Positions 42,801 to 50,431 are shown, counted from the stretch's first letter. The stretch is DNA of 64,000 nt from Flavobacterium psychrolimnae (GCF_003312425.1 NZ_QNUX01000002.1:1-64000), one strand, 5' to 3'. Numbers and translations: made by a program. Notes: generated from the sequence alone by a model not told the origin.

Positions 42801-42907
42801 GGCAATGGAATGGTGCAATTGGGAATTTCCAAGTTTATAATAGAATTTTAAGCCCGGCGGAGATCATTCAAAACTTTAACAATCTTAAAACAAGGTACGG
42901 CTTGTAG
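39824..42907 (+). CDS. Large secreted protein with two arabinofuranosidase-B-like domains and a LamG-like end
   Basis: 1027 residues with signal peptide (first ~21, ending VYAQ). Two modules of the arabinofuranosidase-B catalytic-like fold are visible: residues ~30-270 (GAYSLRKLSSSYAGSAVQVR, then WYDQSGNARNL) and ~415-655 (VGLRLLRTEYTGPAVRLR, then LYDQSGNGNDM). Between and after them are Ig-like regions (ITYQWYSNSSPSATGG; ITVTPSAVSINSGDSITLTA). The C-terminal ~180 residues are a LamG/concanavalin-like domain (MNLDAGNLASYLGTG, FSVWTKSTS, GAIGNFQVYNRILSPAEI). Such modules bind or hydrolyse glycans; a binding role fits better because the fold appears as repeated carriers. No T9SS sorting tail is present. 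Confidence 0.8.
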   Translation: MKFYKKIVFFFLIVATLEVYAQNTLDNLGLTSATPAAGAYSLRKLSSSYAGSAVQVRRSTDNTTQDIGFDGNGDLNTAALLTFVGANNGFVTIWYDQSGNARNLIKTDYNLQPQIVFNGAFKYIGTKVAIDFSGNKGLVYSGSLILASITSVIRSESTSWPSYHTILEGSPRIGGILETGGTTFHSNVYPLAIWKNGISKTTAESLTPVNEGMVLSISSRTDNLNKIFIGNYDGGGSGGSILESEAIGFSTLNANNIRESIECNQGTYFGISMTLCATAILKNPASSIQNTCMGATAIPLTVQASGKNITYQWYSNSSPSATGGTLINGAITNTFTPPTSVSGTTYYYVVVSDLQGTTITSGISGAIIVENLTAITVTPSAVSINSGDSITLTASGASTYLWGTGITTPLDQVASCKLAVGLRLLRTEYTGPAVRLRRASDNVEADFGFTLTDLNTAAISSWLGMSAGYCVKLYDQSGNGNDMVPPSVNAQPLYVYNGLNAKPILRFNTAQSIKNNINFTPPYTVVYGAKQTGPSRGRVLNANNNWLLGWWNGSKSQAHYDGWVSRDGNTTADNNAYVYTATGTGSASRIFENGISKTLNTNGGLNGPNGLRINESEPSDADVADIFVFNSVLSDNNREKIEQSTASYYGIYGQPMVPGQTFTVTPTETTTYQVTGYSANEGCSVSSSVTVTVLKNPNLGNFNSQIKTYFDGSYTISPPSTSSTDAISYASSNTAVATIIGTTVTIVGAGSTTITATQAANSTHYGDSISATLTVNAVSVLTKNGQVSTTDFNYVNKNGAIRSDFGVNKNGLSIQTKSYDLLTGLVMNLDAGNLASYLGTGTTWTDLSGLGNNGILVNNPVYNSSNGGNLVFNGSNTYVDAPLTKTASCTFSVWTKSTSASNMLFNAGNDGSGPDLFFYGGVLSWNTWDSSNNPFGNIPATAANGNWHNYVVVNDAVSNTARLYYDGVLYGTAGYRNASANTKLYIGGSNGGWQWNGAIGNFQVYNRILSPAEIIQNFNNLKTRYGL

Positions 42908-42950
42908 GTATAATTTAAAAGTTATTCTATTCCAATATTATAAAATCCAT

Positions 42951-43156
42951 TTAAAATATTGTATTTCTTGCCATTAATATCTCTGTAATAGCCGCTTCAT
43001 AATTTCGGATGCTCTTGGCTTTTTTTCTTTATGAAAATTGTAAAATATAACGGAGAAATATTTACATAAATAATTTATTTTCAGAAATATATGGGTATTT
43101 TAGGAAAGGGATTTGCTATATTCCTAATATAAGATATAATGAAAAGCACTTTAGCT
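42951..43156 (-). pseudogene. Decayed 3' fragment of a tRNA-dihydrouridine synthase gene
   Basis: On the minus strand the last ~70 codons align with the C-terminus of the intact Dus gene at 50581-51531. For example SIRNYEAAITEI matches SIRNYEAAVAEI, and HIFLKINYLCKYFS matches HILLKMYHLWEYFS. The aligned frame contains three in-frame stops (43151-43153, 43124-43126 and 43100-43102). It also has a one-base shift plus a small deletion in the A run near 43021-43027. Similarity fades upstream at about 43156, where the terminator of the neighbouring anti-sigma gene lies. It is a relic of a second, diverged dus copy. Confidence 0.75.
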
Positions 43157-43161
43157 CATAT

Positions 43162-43195
43162 AAAAAAACCAGACTTTCACTGAAAGTCTGGTTTT
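43162..43195 (-). terminator. Terminator of the sigma/anti-sigma operon
   Basis: ACCAGACTTTC-ACT-GAAAGTCTGGT, an 11-bp stem with three-base loop, followed on the minus strand by seven Ts; located 26 bases past the anti-sigma stop. Confidence 0.88.
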
Positions 43196-43220
43196 AATAT
43201 GAATTCAAATTTTAAAAGAA

Positions 43221-44006
43221 TTATACTTTTCCTAACGTATATAATTGTTCCATTGTAGGAGTCAAACTTCCTCCTTTAGGCTCAAGTGTAATTCCAAAAG
43301 CTTCAGCTTCATTGGCATTATTCACTGCAAATAATTTTTGCTCATTTACATCAAAGTCTTCTAATAATCCAATGCTGGTTGGAGTCAACGGGCTTAATTT
43401 TAAAGCCCAAACCTGATACACCATTCCTTCCGGTGGTTCAGGTAAACCTGCTGCATCTATATAGACAACCTTGGTCTCTTGATTCCAATACACTTTAGCC
43501 GAAGATTCGGGAGCAACTGCTTGTCCACCAAGAGCTACAACCGTATTTTTAATGTCTCTGACAACCGCTAAACTTGTTTCGTTAGCCGCATTTTTTAATT
43601 TCAAGACATTAAACTCTTTTTCTAGTTTTGCTTTTTCAATTTCAGTATTAGCCACTTGCGTTGATGTTTGGTTCAACTGATTGTATTGGTATCCAATACC
43701 TACCAATAATAACACAGCTGCTGCCCATCCAATGTATTGAGACCTGTTTTTACGAGGTTCTAATTGAATGACTTCGGCATGTTTCAGCTCTAATTTCTCT
43801 TTAATTTTTTCGAAATTAGCTACCGAATGAAATGGTGAAAAGCTAGATGATAGTGCAACAATCGCTTTTTCAATAGCTATAATTTCAGCATTTATTTCCG
43901 GGTTATTTTTTGCCATAGCTGTAACTTCTTCGTTTTCGTTTTCACTTAATAAACCGTAAACATAAAGTTCCAGAATTCCTGATTCAATATATTCTTTTGT
44001 TTCCAT
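43221..44006 (-). CDS. Anti-sigma factor (RskA-like)
   Basis: 261 residues. The N-terminal ~80 residues are a zinc-less anti-sigma domain (YIESGILELYVYGLLSENEN, then EVTAMAKNNPEI). One membrane span lies at ~residues 92-106 (YIGWAAAVLLLVGIGY), followed by a coiled-coil stretch. The C-terminal periplasmic RskA domain contains PPEGMVYQVWAL and FGITLEPKGGSLTPT. It would hold the ECF sigma factor at the membrane until an envelope signal releases it. Its start overlaps the sigma stop (TAATG), so the pair is translationally coupled. Confidence 0.9.
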   Translation of the reverse strand: METKEYIESGILELYVYGLLSENENEEVTAMAKNNPEINAEIIAIEKAIVALSSSFSPFHSVANFEKIKEKLELKHAEVIQLEPRKNRSQYIGWAAAVLLLVGIGYQYNQLNQTSTQVANTEIEKAKLEKEFNVLKLKNAANETSLAVVRDIKNTVVALGGQAVAPESSAKVYWNQETKVVYIDAAGLPEPPEGMVYQVWALKLSPLTPTSIGLLEDFDVNEQKLFAVNNANEAEAFGITLEPKGGSLTPTMEQLYTLGKV

Positions 44007-44536
44007 TATACTTTCAAATAATTTCGTAGATCGTTAATACAATTTCTATTTTGCGTTTTTACCGTTCCTAAAGGAATTGCCAATTCGTCCGAAGCTTCCT
44101 GTTGGGTATAGCCTTTGAAAAACAGTAAATCAATTATTTGAATACATTTTGGTTTCAGTCTTTTTACAAATTCCTGTAAACCTATAGTATCCACTTTGTC
44201 CGACAGTTTCGAACTGTCTTCAAAGTGATTTACGAAATTATCAGTAGAAAGGTTTTTTTGACTGTTATTAAAATTCTTAGAACGCAGTTTATCAATAGAA
44301 GTATTTCGGGCAATATTCAGTATCCAAGTATAAAATCTTCCTTTGCTTTCATGGTAGGAATCAATGTTTTTCCAGATTTTAACAAATACTTCCTGTAGCA
44401 CGTCTTCGGCCTCTTCTCTATTTTTTACAAGAACATTAATTACCGAAAATAAACTTTTGGAATACATATCATAGAGATGTGTAAATGCTCTTTCGTCTTT
44501 CTTGTAAATTAATACTAATAATTCTTCTTGACTCAT
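44006..44536 (-). CDS. ECF-type RNA polymerase sigma factor
   Basis: 176 residues. Region 2 (EERAFTHLYDMYSKSLFSVI, then DVLQEVFVKIWKNI, RFYTWILNIARNTSIDKLR) and region 4 (CIQIIDLLFFKGYTQQEASD, IPLGTVKTQNRNCINDLR) are clear; no region 1 or 3. It directs RNA polymerase to a small regulon under control of the coupled anti-sigma factor. It is divergent from the DUF4331 genes with a 220-base gap, which suggests it controls that cluster and perhaps itself; TAAGTTTG on the minus strand at 44559-44566 is a candidate -7 box of housekeeping type. Confidence 0.93.
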   Translation of the reverse strand: MSQEELLVLIYKKDERAFTHLYDMYSKSLFSVINVLVKNREEAEDVLQEVFVKIWKNIDSYHESKGRFYTWILNIARNTSIDKLRSKNFNNSQKNLSTDNFVNHFEDSSKLSDKVDTIGLQEFVKRLKPKCIQIIDLLFFKGYTQQEASDELAIPLGTVKTQNRNCINDLRNYLKV

Positions 44537-44757
44537 ACGTTTATTTATTTAACTAATACAAACTTATACATTCTTATCTAAAAATAACAGATTATCTAGT
44601 TGCCAACATCAAAATAAAAATAATTTTACTTTTTTTAAGTATTTAAATTATTAATAATCAGTTGTTTGTGTATTATTTTAATTTTTTTTTAGTATTTAAA
44701 AAACCAAATCGGAAACAATACCGTAAATGCATTTATAACCTTTTAATTTAAAACAAA

Positions 44758-45411
44758 ATGAAAAAAACAAAAATGCTTTTAGGTCTGTCGCTAGTGGCGG
44801 TTTCGGGCTTAATTTTAGTAGCAGCGGATCACATTGATGCACCGGCTACAATGTCAGGAGACGCAGGTGATATTACAGATGTTTATGCTTTTCAAGGGCA
44901 AAACACAAGTAATTTAGTATTTGCAGTAAACACTCAAGGATTGTTAAGTCCTAATGCTACTGGTGCTGCCACATTCAAAGATAATGTGATGGTGGAAATA
45001 AACATTGACAATAATGGTGACAATGTTGAAGATTTAGTGATTCAGGCAATTAAGAGAGACGACAAAATGTATTTCTTTGGACCTGTAGCTCCAGGAACAA
45101 CTGGAACTTCAAGTACCGTTAAAACTGCAGCAGCCTCAGGAAGTGTTACTATATCTAAATATGGTACAGCAGCTTTGACAGCAGAACAAAACGGAATGAA
45201 ATTTTTCGCAGGACCAAGAGACGATCCCTTCTTTTTTGATTTAGGTCGCTTTCAAGCAATTCTTGGCGGAACAGCTACAGGATTTAATAATCCGGGGACA
45301 GACACATTTGCAGGTACTAATGTAATGTCTATAGTTGTTGAAGTTCCAAAATCAATGTTGGGTTCATCAAGTACTGTTGGTGTTTGGGCTGAAACTAAGA
45401 AAAAACAATAA
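44758..45411 (+). CDS. DUF4331 family protein, N-terminal half
   Basis: 217 residues with a signal peptide (first ~22) and the DUF4331 hallmark ADHIDAPATMSGDAGDITDV right after it. VYAFQGQN, VEINIDNNGDN and the FFAGPRDDPFFFDLGRF motif follow. These correspond to the first part of the longer single-chain DUF4331 proteins known from other phyla; the matching second part is encoded by the next gene. Function unknown; members are exported. It starts the transcript divergent from the sigma factor. Confidence 0.85.
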   Translation: MKKTKMLLGLSLVAVSGLILVAADHIDAPATMSGDAGDITDVYAFQGQNTSNLVFAVNTQGLLSPNATGAATFKDNVMVEINIDNNGDNVEDLVIQAIKRDDKMYFFGPVAPGTTGTSSTVKTAAASGSVTISKYGTAALTAEQNGMKFFAGPRDDPFFFDLGRFQAILGGTATGFNNPGTDTFAGTNVMSIVVEVPKSMLGSSSTVGVWAETKKKQ

Positions 45412-45440
45412 TTAAATTTATTTAAAAAAAGCAAAAACAT

Positions 45441-45463
45441 GAAATCGAAGATTTTTGATTTCG
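45441..45463 (+). other. Hairpin between the two DUF4331 genes
   Basis: GAAATC...GATTTC with a ~10-base loop lies in the 76-base gap, followed by A-rich sequence. It lacks a T tract, so it is more likely an mRNA-stabilising or processing element than a terminator. Confidence 0.3.
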
Positions 45464-45487
45464 AAAAAATTTTAAAATATAAACATC

Positions 45488-46042
45488 ATGAGTAAAACAA
45501 ATAAATTCAAAATTATAACAATCGCACTAGTAGCTGCAGTTGTTTCAGTAAATTGTGATAATGACGATTCAAACGGTGATTCTAGTGTAAGCCTTGATTT
45601 TTCAGGCACTTATGTTCAGCAAGATCAAATGGCGAGACCAGCAATCAATACAGTATTCGTTGCTTCAGGACAACCTAAAGATGATTTCAATGCTGCCATT
45701 CCATCAGCAATGGGAGCTAAATACCAATCTATTTTTCAATCCAGATTATTGGCTTTGAATCCTGCATATACTACAAATGCTTTAGGACAAACTGCCGCGC
45801 AGCTTACAGGTCTTTTAGCTACAGATGTATTAGGAGTGTCTAAAACTGCACCAACAACTTTCTTTGACGGAACTAATGTTTTGACAGGAAGAGCTTTGGC
45901 AGATGACGTAATAGATGTTGAATTATTATTGATTTTTGGAGGACCAATGGGAACTTCTAATCCAGGTCTGACTAAAGATAATGTAAATGCAAATGATAAG
46001 GCATTTGGAACAACTTTCCCTTACCTAGCTTCTGCTTGGTAG
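45488..46042 (+). CDS. DUF4331 family lipoprotein, C-terminal half
   Basis: 184 residues. A hydrophobic N-terminus ends at Cys23 followed by DNDD, which suggests a lipoprotein, though the lipobox (SVNC) is not canonical. The body shows the second half of DUF4331: QQDQMARPAINTVFVASGQP (compare RMGNPLVNE-type segments) and GRALADDVIDVELLLIFGG. With the previous gene it covers the domain that is one chain elsewhere, so the two proteins probably associate. A terminator follows at 46059-46098. Confidence 0.8.
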   Translation: MSKTNKFKIITIALVAAVVSVNCDNDDSNGDSSVSLDFSGTYVQQDQMARPAINTVFVASGQPKDDFNAAIPSAMGAKYQSIFQSRLLALNPAYTTNALGQTAAQLTGLLATDVLGVSKTAPTTFFDGTNVLTGRALADDVIDVELLLIFGGPMGTSNPGLTKDNVNANDKAFGTTFPYLASAW

Positions 46043-46058
46043 TATTTCCTCAAAAAAA

Positions 46059-46098
46059 ACAGAGCGTTTACAACATTACTATTCGCTCTGTTTTTTTT
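46059..46098 (+). terminator. Terminator after the DUF4331 genes
   Basis: ACAGAGCG (46059-46066) pairs with CGCTCTGT (46084-46091), followed by eight Ts. It separates the DUF4331 pair from the TPR-TonB genes, or attenuates reading into them. Confidence 0.75.
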
Positions 46099-46102
46099 AA
46101 TA

Positions 46103-46130
46103 AAACAAACAAACAAACAAACAAACAAAC
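46103..46130 (+). repeat. (AAAC)7 tetranucleotide tract upstream of the TPR lipoprotein
   Basis: Seven perfect AAAC units fill the space between the terminator and the start codon at 46145. The tract ends 14 bases before the ATG. Tetranucleotide tracts in this position can change length by slippage and so alter promoter spacing or translation initiation. Confidence 0.8.
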
Positions 46131-46144
46131 AAAATAATTAGAGT

Positions 46145-47440
46145 ATGAAAACTTTAAAAACAACTTTCCTTTTTGTTTTCACAACCCTACTTTTATTAGG
46201 TTGTGAAAGTAAATCAGAAGAAATCACCAGCAAAGAAGACTATTCTAAATACTTGAGTCTAAAAGACAATAAATCGTTGTCTTTTGCTCATAAAGAAATT
46301 GATTTTTGGCAGAAAAAATATAACGGTGCTCCAAACCAAATCAGTTATTTAAGTCAACTTGCGGCAAACTATAACACACTTTTTGAATATACTGGTGATA
46401 TCAAAAACTTATATAAATCAGAAGATTTATTGACTAAATCAAATGAAGCATACAATTATTCAAGGGTTTCCACAGTTCGATCATTGGCAAGAAATTATAT
46501 TTCACAACATAGGTTTAAGGAAGCACTTGAACTTGCTAATAAAGCATTAGCTATAGGCGAAGGAAAAAAAGAAACTCAAAAATTACTGTTCGATGTTCAA
46601 ATGGAATTGGGAAATTATCCGGAAGCGGTTAAAAATCTGAATGCAATAAGAGACATGAATAGTTTCGATTATTTGATTCGCTTGGCTAAATGGAACGATC
46701 ACAAAGGCGATTTAGAAACGGCGATAACTTTCATGGAAAAGGCACGAGATATTGCTGAAAAAGAAGACAATAAAGTGCTGAAAATCTGGTCCTATTCGAA
46801 TTTGGGGGATTTTTATGGACATTCTGGAAGAATTCAAGAATCGTACGATAGTTACCTCAAAACATTAGCACTAGATCCTAATTATTCCTATGCGTTAAAA
46901 GGAATTGCATGGATTGTTTTTTCTAAAGAAAGAAATGTAAACGAGGCCAATAGAATTATTGATGCTATTGCAGCAACTCATAATACACCGGATTTTTATT
47001 TATTGAAATCTCAAATTGCTCAATTTGAAGGCAATAAAAGTGAGGAAGTAAAAAACAGAAATGCCTATTTTTCTATGATGGAAAAGAATAATTATGGTGC
47101 GATGTACAATAAATACAATGCTCTAATTTATGCTGATGATAAACAAACCGCTCAAAAAGCATTAGAAATTGCCAAAATTGAAGTAGATCACAGACCTACA
47201 GCTGATTCTTACGATTTATTAGCTTGGGCGTATTTAAATGTAGGAGAAAATAAAAAAGCATTAGAAATTGCTCAGAATCATGTGGTTGGAAAATCCTTTG
47301 AACCAAAGGTGCAATACCACTTGGCAATGATTTACAAATCAAATAATTTAGCGCTCAAAACGAAACCTATTAAGGAGGAATTACTATCCAGTTTATATGA
47401 ATTGGGTCCTAATTTCGAGAAAAAGGTAAATCAATTATAG
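46145..47440 (+). CDS. TPR-repeat lipoprotein
   Basis: 431 residues. A lipoprotein signal peptide ends in LLLLGC with Cys20, followed by ESKSEE. The rest is helical repeats of TPR type, e.g. RFKEALELANKALAIGEG, YPEAVKNLNAIRDM, LETAITFMEKARDIAE and ENKKALEIAQNHVVG, with no enzymatic domain. It probably sits in the periplasm or outer membrane as a scaffold. It is separated by only three bases from the TonB-dependent receptor gene, so the two products are likely partners. Expression may be tuned by the (AAAC)7 tract just upstream. Confidence 0.85.
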   Translation: MKTLKTTFLFVFTTLLLLGCESKSEEITSKEDYSKYLSLKDNKSLSFAHKEIDFWQKKYNGAPNQISYLSQLAANYNTLFEYTGDIKNLYKSEDLLTKSNEAYNYSRVSTVRSLARNYISQHRFKEALELANKALAIGEGKKETQKLLFDVQMELGNYPEAVKNLNAIRDMNSFDYLIRLAKWNDHKGDLETAITFMEKARDIAEKEDNKVLKIWSYSNLGDFYGHSGRIQESYDSYLKTLALDPNYSYALKGIAWIVFSKERNVNEANRIIDAIAATHNTPDFYLLKSQIAQFEGNKSEEVKNRNAYFSMMEKNNYGAMYNKYNALIYADDKQTAQKALEIAKIEVDHRPTADSYDLLAWAYLNVGENKKALEIAQNHVVGKSFEPKVQYHLAMIYKSNNLALKTKPIKEELLSSLYELGPNFEKKVNQL

Positions 47441-47443
47441 CGT

Positions 47444-49657
47444 ATGAAAAATATTATTTTAGTGTTGATTATCCTTTTTGGAGTGTCAACTTATGCCCAA
47501 ATTCAAAAAGGTAAAGTGTTGGATAGTGACGGTAATCCTGTTGAAAACGCATATTTAGTGAATACAAATTCTGAAAGCCATGCACATACCAATGAATTTG
47601 GGTTGTTCAGTTTGGATAAAACGGTTCTAGGTGATATTATCAAAATAACCGCTTTAGGATATAAAAAATCAAATTTCACTATTGTTTCCTCTGATGATAC
47701 AATTATCATTGAAGATGATATTTTTAGATTGAATGAAATCGTAATTCAACCGAAACTTTCCGCAATGAATGTTATTTCAAAAATAGATTTGCAAACGACT
47801 CCAGTGAATTCTTCTCAGGAAATTCTTAGAAAAGTTCCTGGATTATTCATCGGGCAACATGCCGGCGGAGGAAAAGCAGAGCAAATATTTTTGAGAGGAT
47901 TTGACATCGATCACGGAACTGATATTGCCATTTCAGTAGACGGAATGCCAGTAAATATGGTGTCTCACGCACATGGTCAAGGTTATGCAGATTTGCATTT
48001 TGTTATTCCGGAAACGGTAGAAAAAATAGATTTTGGAAAAGGAACGTATTATGCTAACAAAGGGGATTTTGCAACGGCAGGATACGTTACCTTCCAAACT
48101 AAAGATAAAATAGAAAAAAGTAGTATTGGCGTAGAAGTAGGACAATTTAACACGCTGAGAACGGTAGGACTTTTTAATCTTTTGGGCAACCAAAAAACAC
48201 AAAGTGCTTACATTGCCACAGAATATATCTTGACAGATGGTCCGTTTGATTCTCCTCAAAATTTTAATAGAATAAACTTGTTAGGGAAATATTCCGCTAT
48301 TTTGAAGGATAACAGCAAGTTTTCAATTTTGGCTTCTCGCTTTTCAAGCAAATGGGATGCTTCGGGACAAATTCCGCAGCGTTTGGTTGATAATGGAACG
48401 ATTTCAAGATTTGGTGCTGTTGATGATACCGAAGGAGGGAATACATCCCGAACCAATTTTAATGCGAGTTTGAGCAAACCAATTGATGAAAATACATTTT
48501 TGAAAGCGAATGCTTTTTATTCAAACTATCAATTTGAATTGTATTCTAATTTTACGTTCTTTTTGGATGATCCTATTAATGGGGACCAAATTAAACAGAA
48601 AGAAAATCGCGATATCTATGGAATGAATGCGGAGTTGAATAAGAAGACGAAAATAAATGATACAGATGTTTTGTTGCAATTTGGAGCTGGTTTTCGTGCC
48701 GATGCGACAACAGATACGGAGCTTTCACACACTTTGAACAGAAGAACGGTTCTTGAGAATATAAAATTAGGTGATATTGATGAATCAAATTTGTTTACTT
48801 ATTTGAATTCAGAATTTAATTTTGGGAAACTGATGATTAATCCGGCCATTCGATTGGATTATTTCAAATTCAATTATCAAGATAAATTGATGGAGAATTA
48901 CAAAACACAATCGGAATCAAAAGTTAAGTTTTCTCCAAAACTGAATTTCATTTATTCGCAAAATAATAATTTGCAGTTTTTTGTAAAATCAGGAATGGGT
49001 TTCCATTCGAATGATGCTCGTGTTGTCGTTCAAAACAGTGGAAAACAAATTTTACCAACCGCAATAGGAACAGATATTGGTACCATTTGGAAACCATTTC
49101 CTAAGTTGATTGTGATTTCAGCTTTATGGTATTTATTTTTAGAACAGGAGTTTGTTTACGTTGGAGATGCCGGAATTATTGAGCCAAGCGGAAAATCAAA
49201 ACGTATGGGAGCAGAGCTTGGATTGCGTTATCAATTGAACGATTGGTTGTATTTTGATGCTGATGCAAATTATACGTATGCCAGAAGTATTGATGAACCA
49301 AAAGGACAAGATTACATTCCATTAGCACCAGATTTCACTACTACCGGAGGATTAAGTTTCCAAAAGTTGAATGGTTTTTCAGGAGGAATTAGGTATCGTT
49401 ATTTAAAAAATCGTCCGGCAAATGAAGATAATTCTATTGTTGCCAAAGGTTATTTTATTTCCGACTTAAATGTTAATTATCAATATAAAAATATCAATTT
49501 CGGAATTGCAGTAGAGAATATTTTTGACACGGCATGGAACGAAACACAATTTGCCACTGAATCCAGGCTTCAAAATGAGCCTGAAAGTGTTGAAGAAATT
49601 CATTTTACTCCAGGAACGCCTTTCTTCATGAAAGGAAAAATTACCTATACGTTTTAA
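47444..49657 (+). CDS. TonB-dependent outer-membrane receptor
   Basis: 737 residues. Signal peptide (first ~18), then a carboxypeptidase-regulatory-like domain (~20-95, KGKVLDSDGNPVENAYL), a plug domain (~110-215, QEILRKVPGLFIGQHAGGG, then QIFLRGFDIDHGTDIAISVD) and a 22-strand-type barrel ending in a terminal aromatic strand (MKGKITYTF). The plug has an unusual histidine cluster, VSHAHGQGYADLHFV. It imports a ligand across the outer membrane with energy from TonB; no SusD partner is nearby, which argues against a polysaccharide and leaves a metal, siderophore or peptide as options. Confidence 0.92.
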   Translation: MKNIILVLIILFGVSTYAQIQKGKVLDSDGNPVENAYLVNTNSESHAHTNEFGLFSLDKTVLGDIIKITALGYKKSNFTIVSSDDTIIIEDDIFRLNEIVIQPKLSAMNVISKIDLQTTPVNSSQEILRKVPGLFIGQHAGGGKAEQIFLRGFDIDHGTDIAISVDGMPVNMVSHAHGQGYADLHFVIPETVEKIDFGKGTYYANKGDFATAGYVTFQTKDKIEKSSIGVEVGQFNTLRTVGLFNLLGNQKTQSAYIATEYILTDGPFDSPQNFNRINLLGKYSAILKDNSKFSILASRFSSKWDASGQIPQRLVDNGTISRFGAVDDTEGGNTSRTNFNASLSKPIDENTFLKANAFYSNYQFELYSNFTFFLDDPINGDQIKQKENRDIYGMNAELNKKTKINDTDVLLQFGAGFRADATTDTELSHTLNRRTVLENIKLGDIDESNLFTYLNSEFNFGKLMINPAIRLDYFKFNYQDKLMENYKTQSESKVKFSPKLNFIYSQNNNLQFFVKSGMGFHSNDARVVVQNSGKQILPTAIGTDIGTIWKPFPKLIVISALWYLFLEQEFVYVGDAGIIEPSGKSKRMGAELGLRYQLNDWLYFDADANYTYARSIDEPKGQDYIPLAPDFTTTGGLSFQKLNGFSGGIRYRYLKNRPANEDNSIVAKGYFISDLNVNYQYKNINFGIAVENIFDTAWNETQFATESRLQNEPESVEEIHFTPGTPFFMKGKITYTF

Positions 49658-49694
49658 ATACCACATTAAGATTTGTTGTTTATTTGTTTGGAAG

Positions 49695-49729
49695 CCTGGC
49701 ATTTTCATAGTGTCAGGTTTTCTTTTTTA
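49695..49729 (+). terminator. Terminator of the TPR-TonB operon
   Basis: CCTGGCA (49695-49701) pairs with TGTCAGG (49711-49717, one G-U), followed by a T-rich run. Confidence 0.65.
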
Positions 49730-49801
49730 TTTAACTACTGTTTAACTAAAAAATGCTTTGATAAAACAAATTTTTATCTAATTTTATAAAAAATTTCAAT
49801 T

Positions 49802-50389
49802 ATGAAAAATCTAGTATACATAGCGACTTGCGCTTTGATGTTATTTAGTTGTCAAAACCAGGCACAACCACAAAAATCTGAAAATAAAATGAGTACACCA
49901 GTAGTTGCTAAAGAAACGATTTATCAGTTCAAAGTAGAAGATTTATCAGGTAAAAGTTTTGACTTTGCTTCTTTGAAAGGAAAAAAAATCATGATTGTAA
50001 ATACCGCTTCAAAATGTGGATTAACTCCACAATACAAAGATCTTGAAGCAGTTTATAAAGAATATAAAGACAAAGGATTAGTAATTGTAGGTTTTCCAGC
50101 AAATAACTTTGCGTCACAAGAGCCAGGAACTAATGAAGAAATTGCAACTTTTTGCCAAATGAATTATGGAGTTACTTTCCCAATGATGGATAAAGTTTCT
50201 GTAAAAGGAGATGACATGGCGGCTATTTATCAATTTTTGACTCAGAAATCTAAAAATGGATTGCAAGATTCAACTGTAGAATGGAATTTTCAAAAATACC
50301 TAATCAACGAAAAAGGGGAATTGGAAAAAGTAATTGCTCCAAGAACATTAGTAACAGATCCAGAAGTATTGAATTGGATTAAAGCATAA
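49802..50389 (+). CDS. Glutathione peroxidase family lipoprotein
   Basis: 195 residues. A lipoprotein signal peptide ends in MLFSC (Cys17). The thioredoxin-fold peroxidase domain has the peroxidatic cysteine in NTASKCGLTPQY, the GFPANNFASQEPGTNEEI segment and the WNFQKYL motif, with cysteine in place of selenocysteine. Such enzymes reduce hydrogen or lipid peroxides, usually with thioredoxin in bacteria. Anchoring to the envelope would place it near outer-membrane or inner-membrane lipids. It is separated from the TonB gene by a terminator and has its own. Confidence 0.9.
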   Translation: MKNLVYIATCALMLFSCQNQAQPQKSENKMSTPVVAKETIYQFKVEDLSGKSFDFASLKGKKIMIVNTASKCGLTPQYKDLEAVYKEYKDKGLVIVGFPANNFASQEPGTNEEIATFCQMNYGVTFPMMDKVSVKGDDMAAIYQFLTQKSKNGLQDSTVEWNFQKYLINEKGELEKVIAPRTLVTDPEVLNWIKA

Positions 50390-50431
50390 TTTTCTACCGC
50401 TAATTTGATAATTTTTATTAAGTAAATAATC

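Noticed and set aside
31840-42907. Integrated prophage
   Set aside because: Only fibre-like proteins are seen; neighbours are an AraC regulator and an ECF sigma pair; no integrase or att repeats close by.
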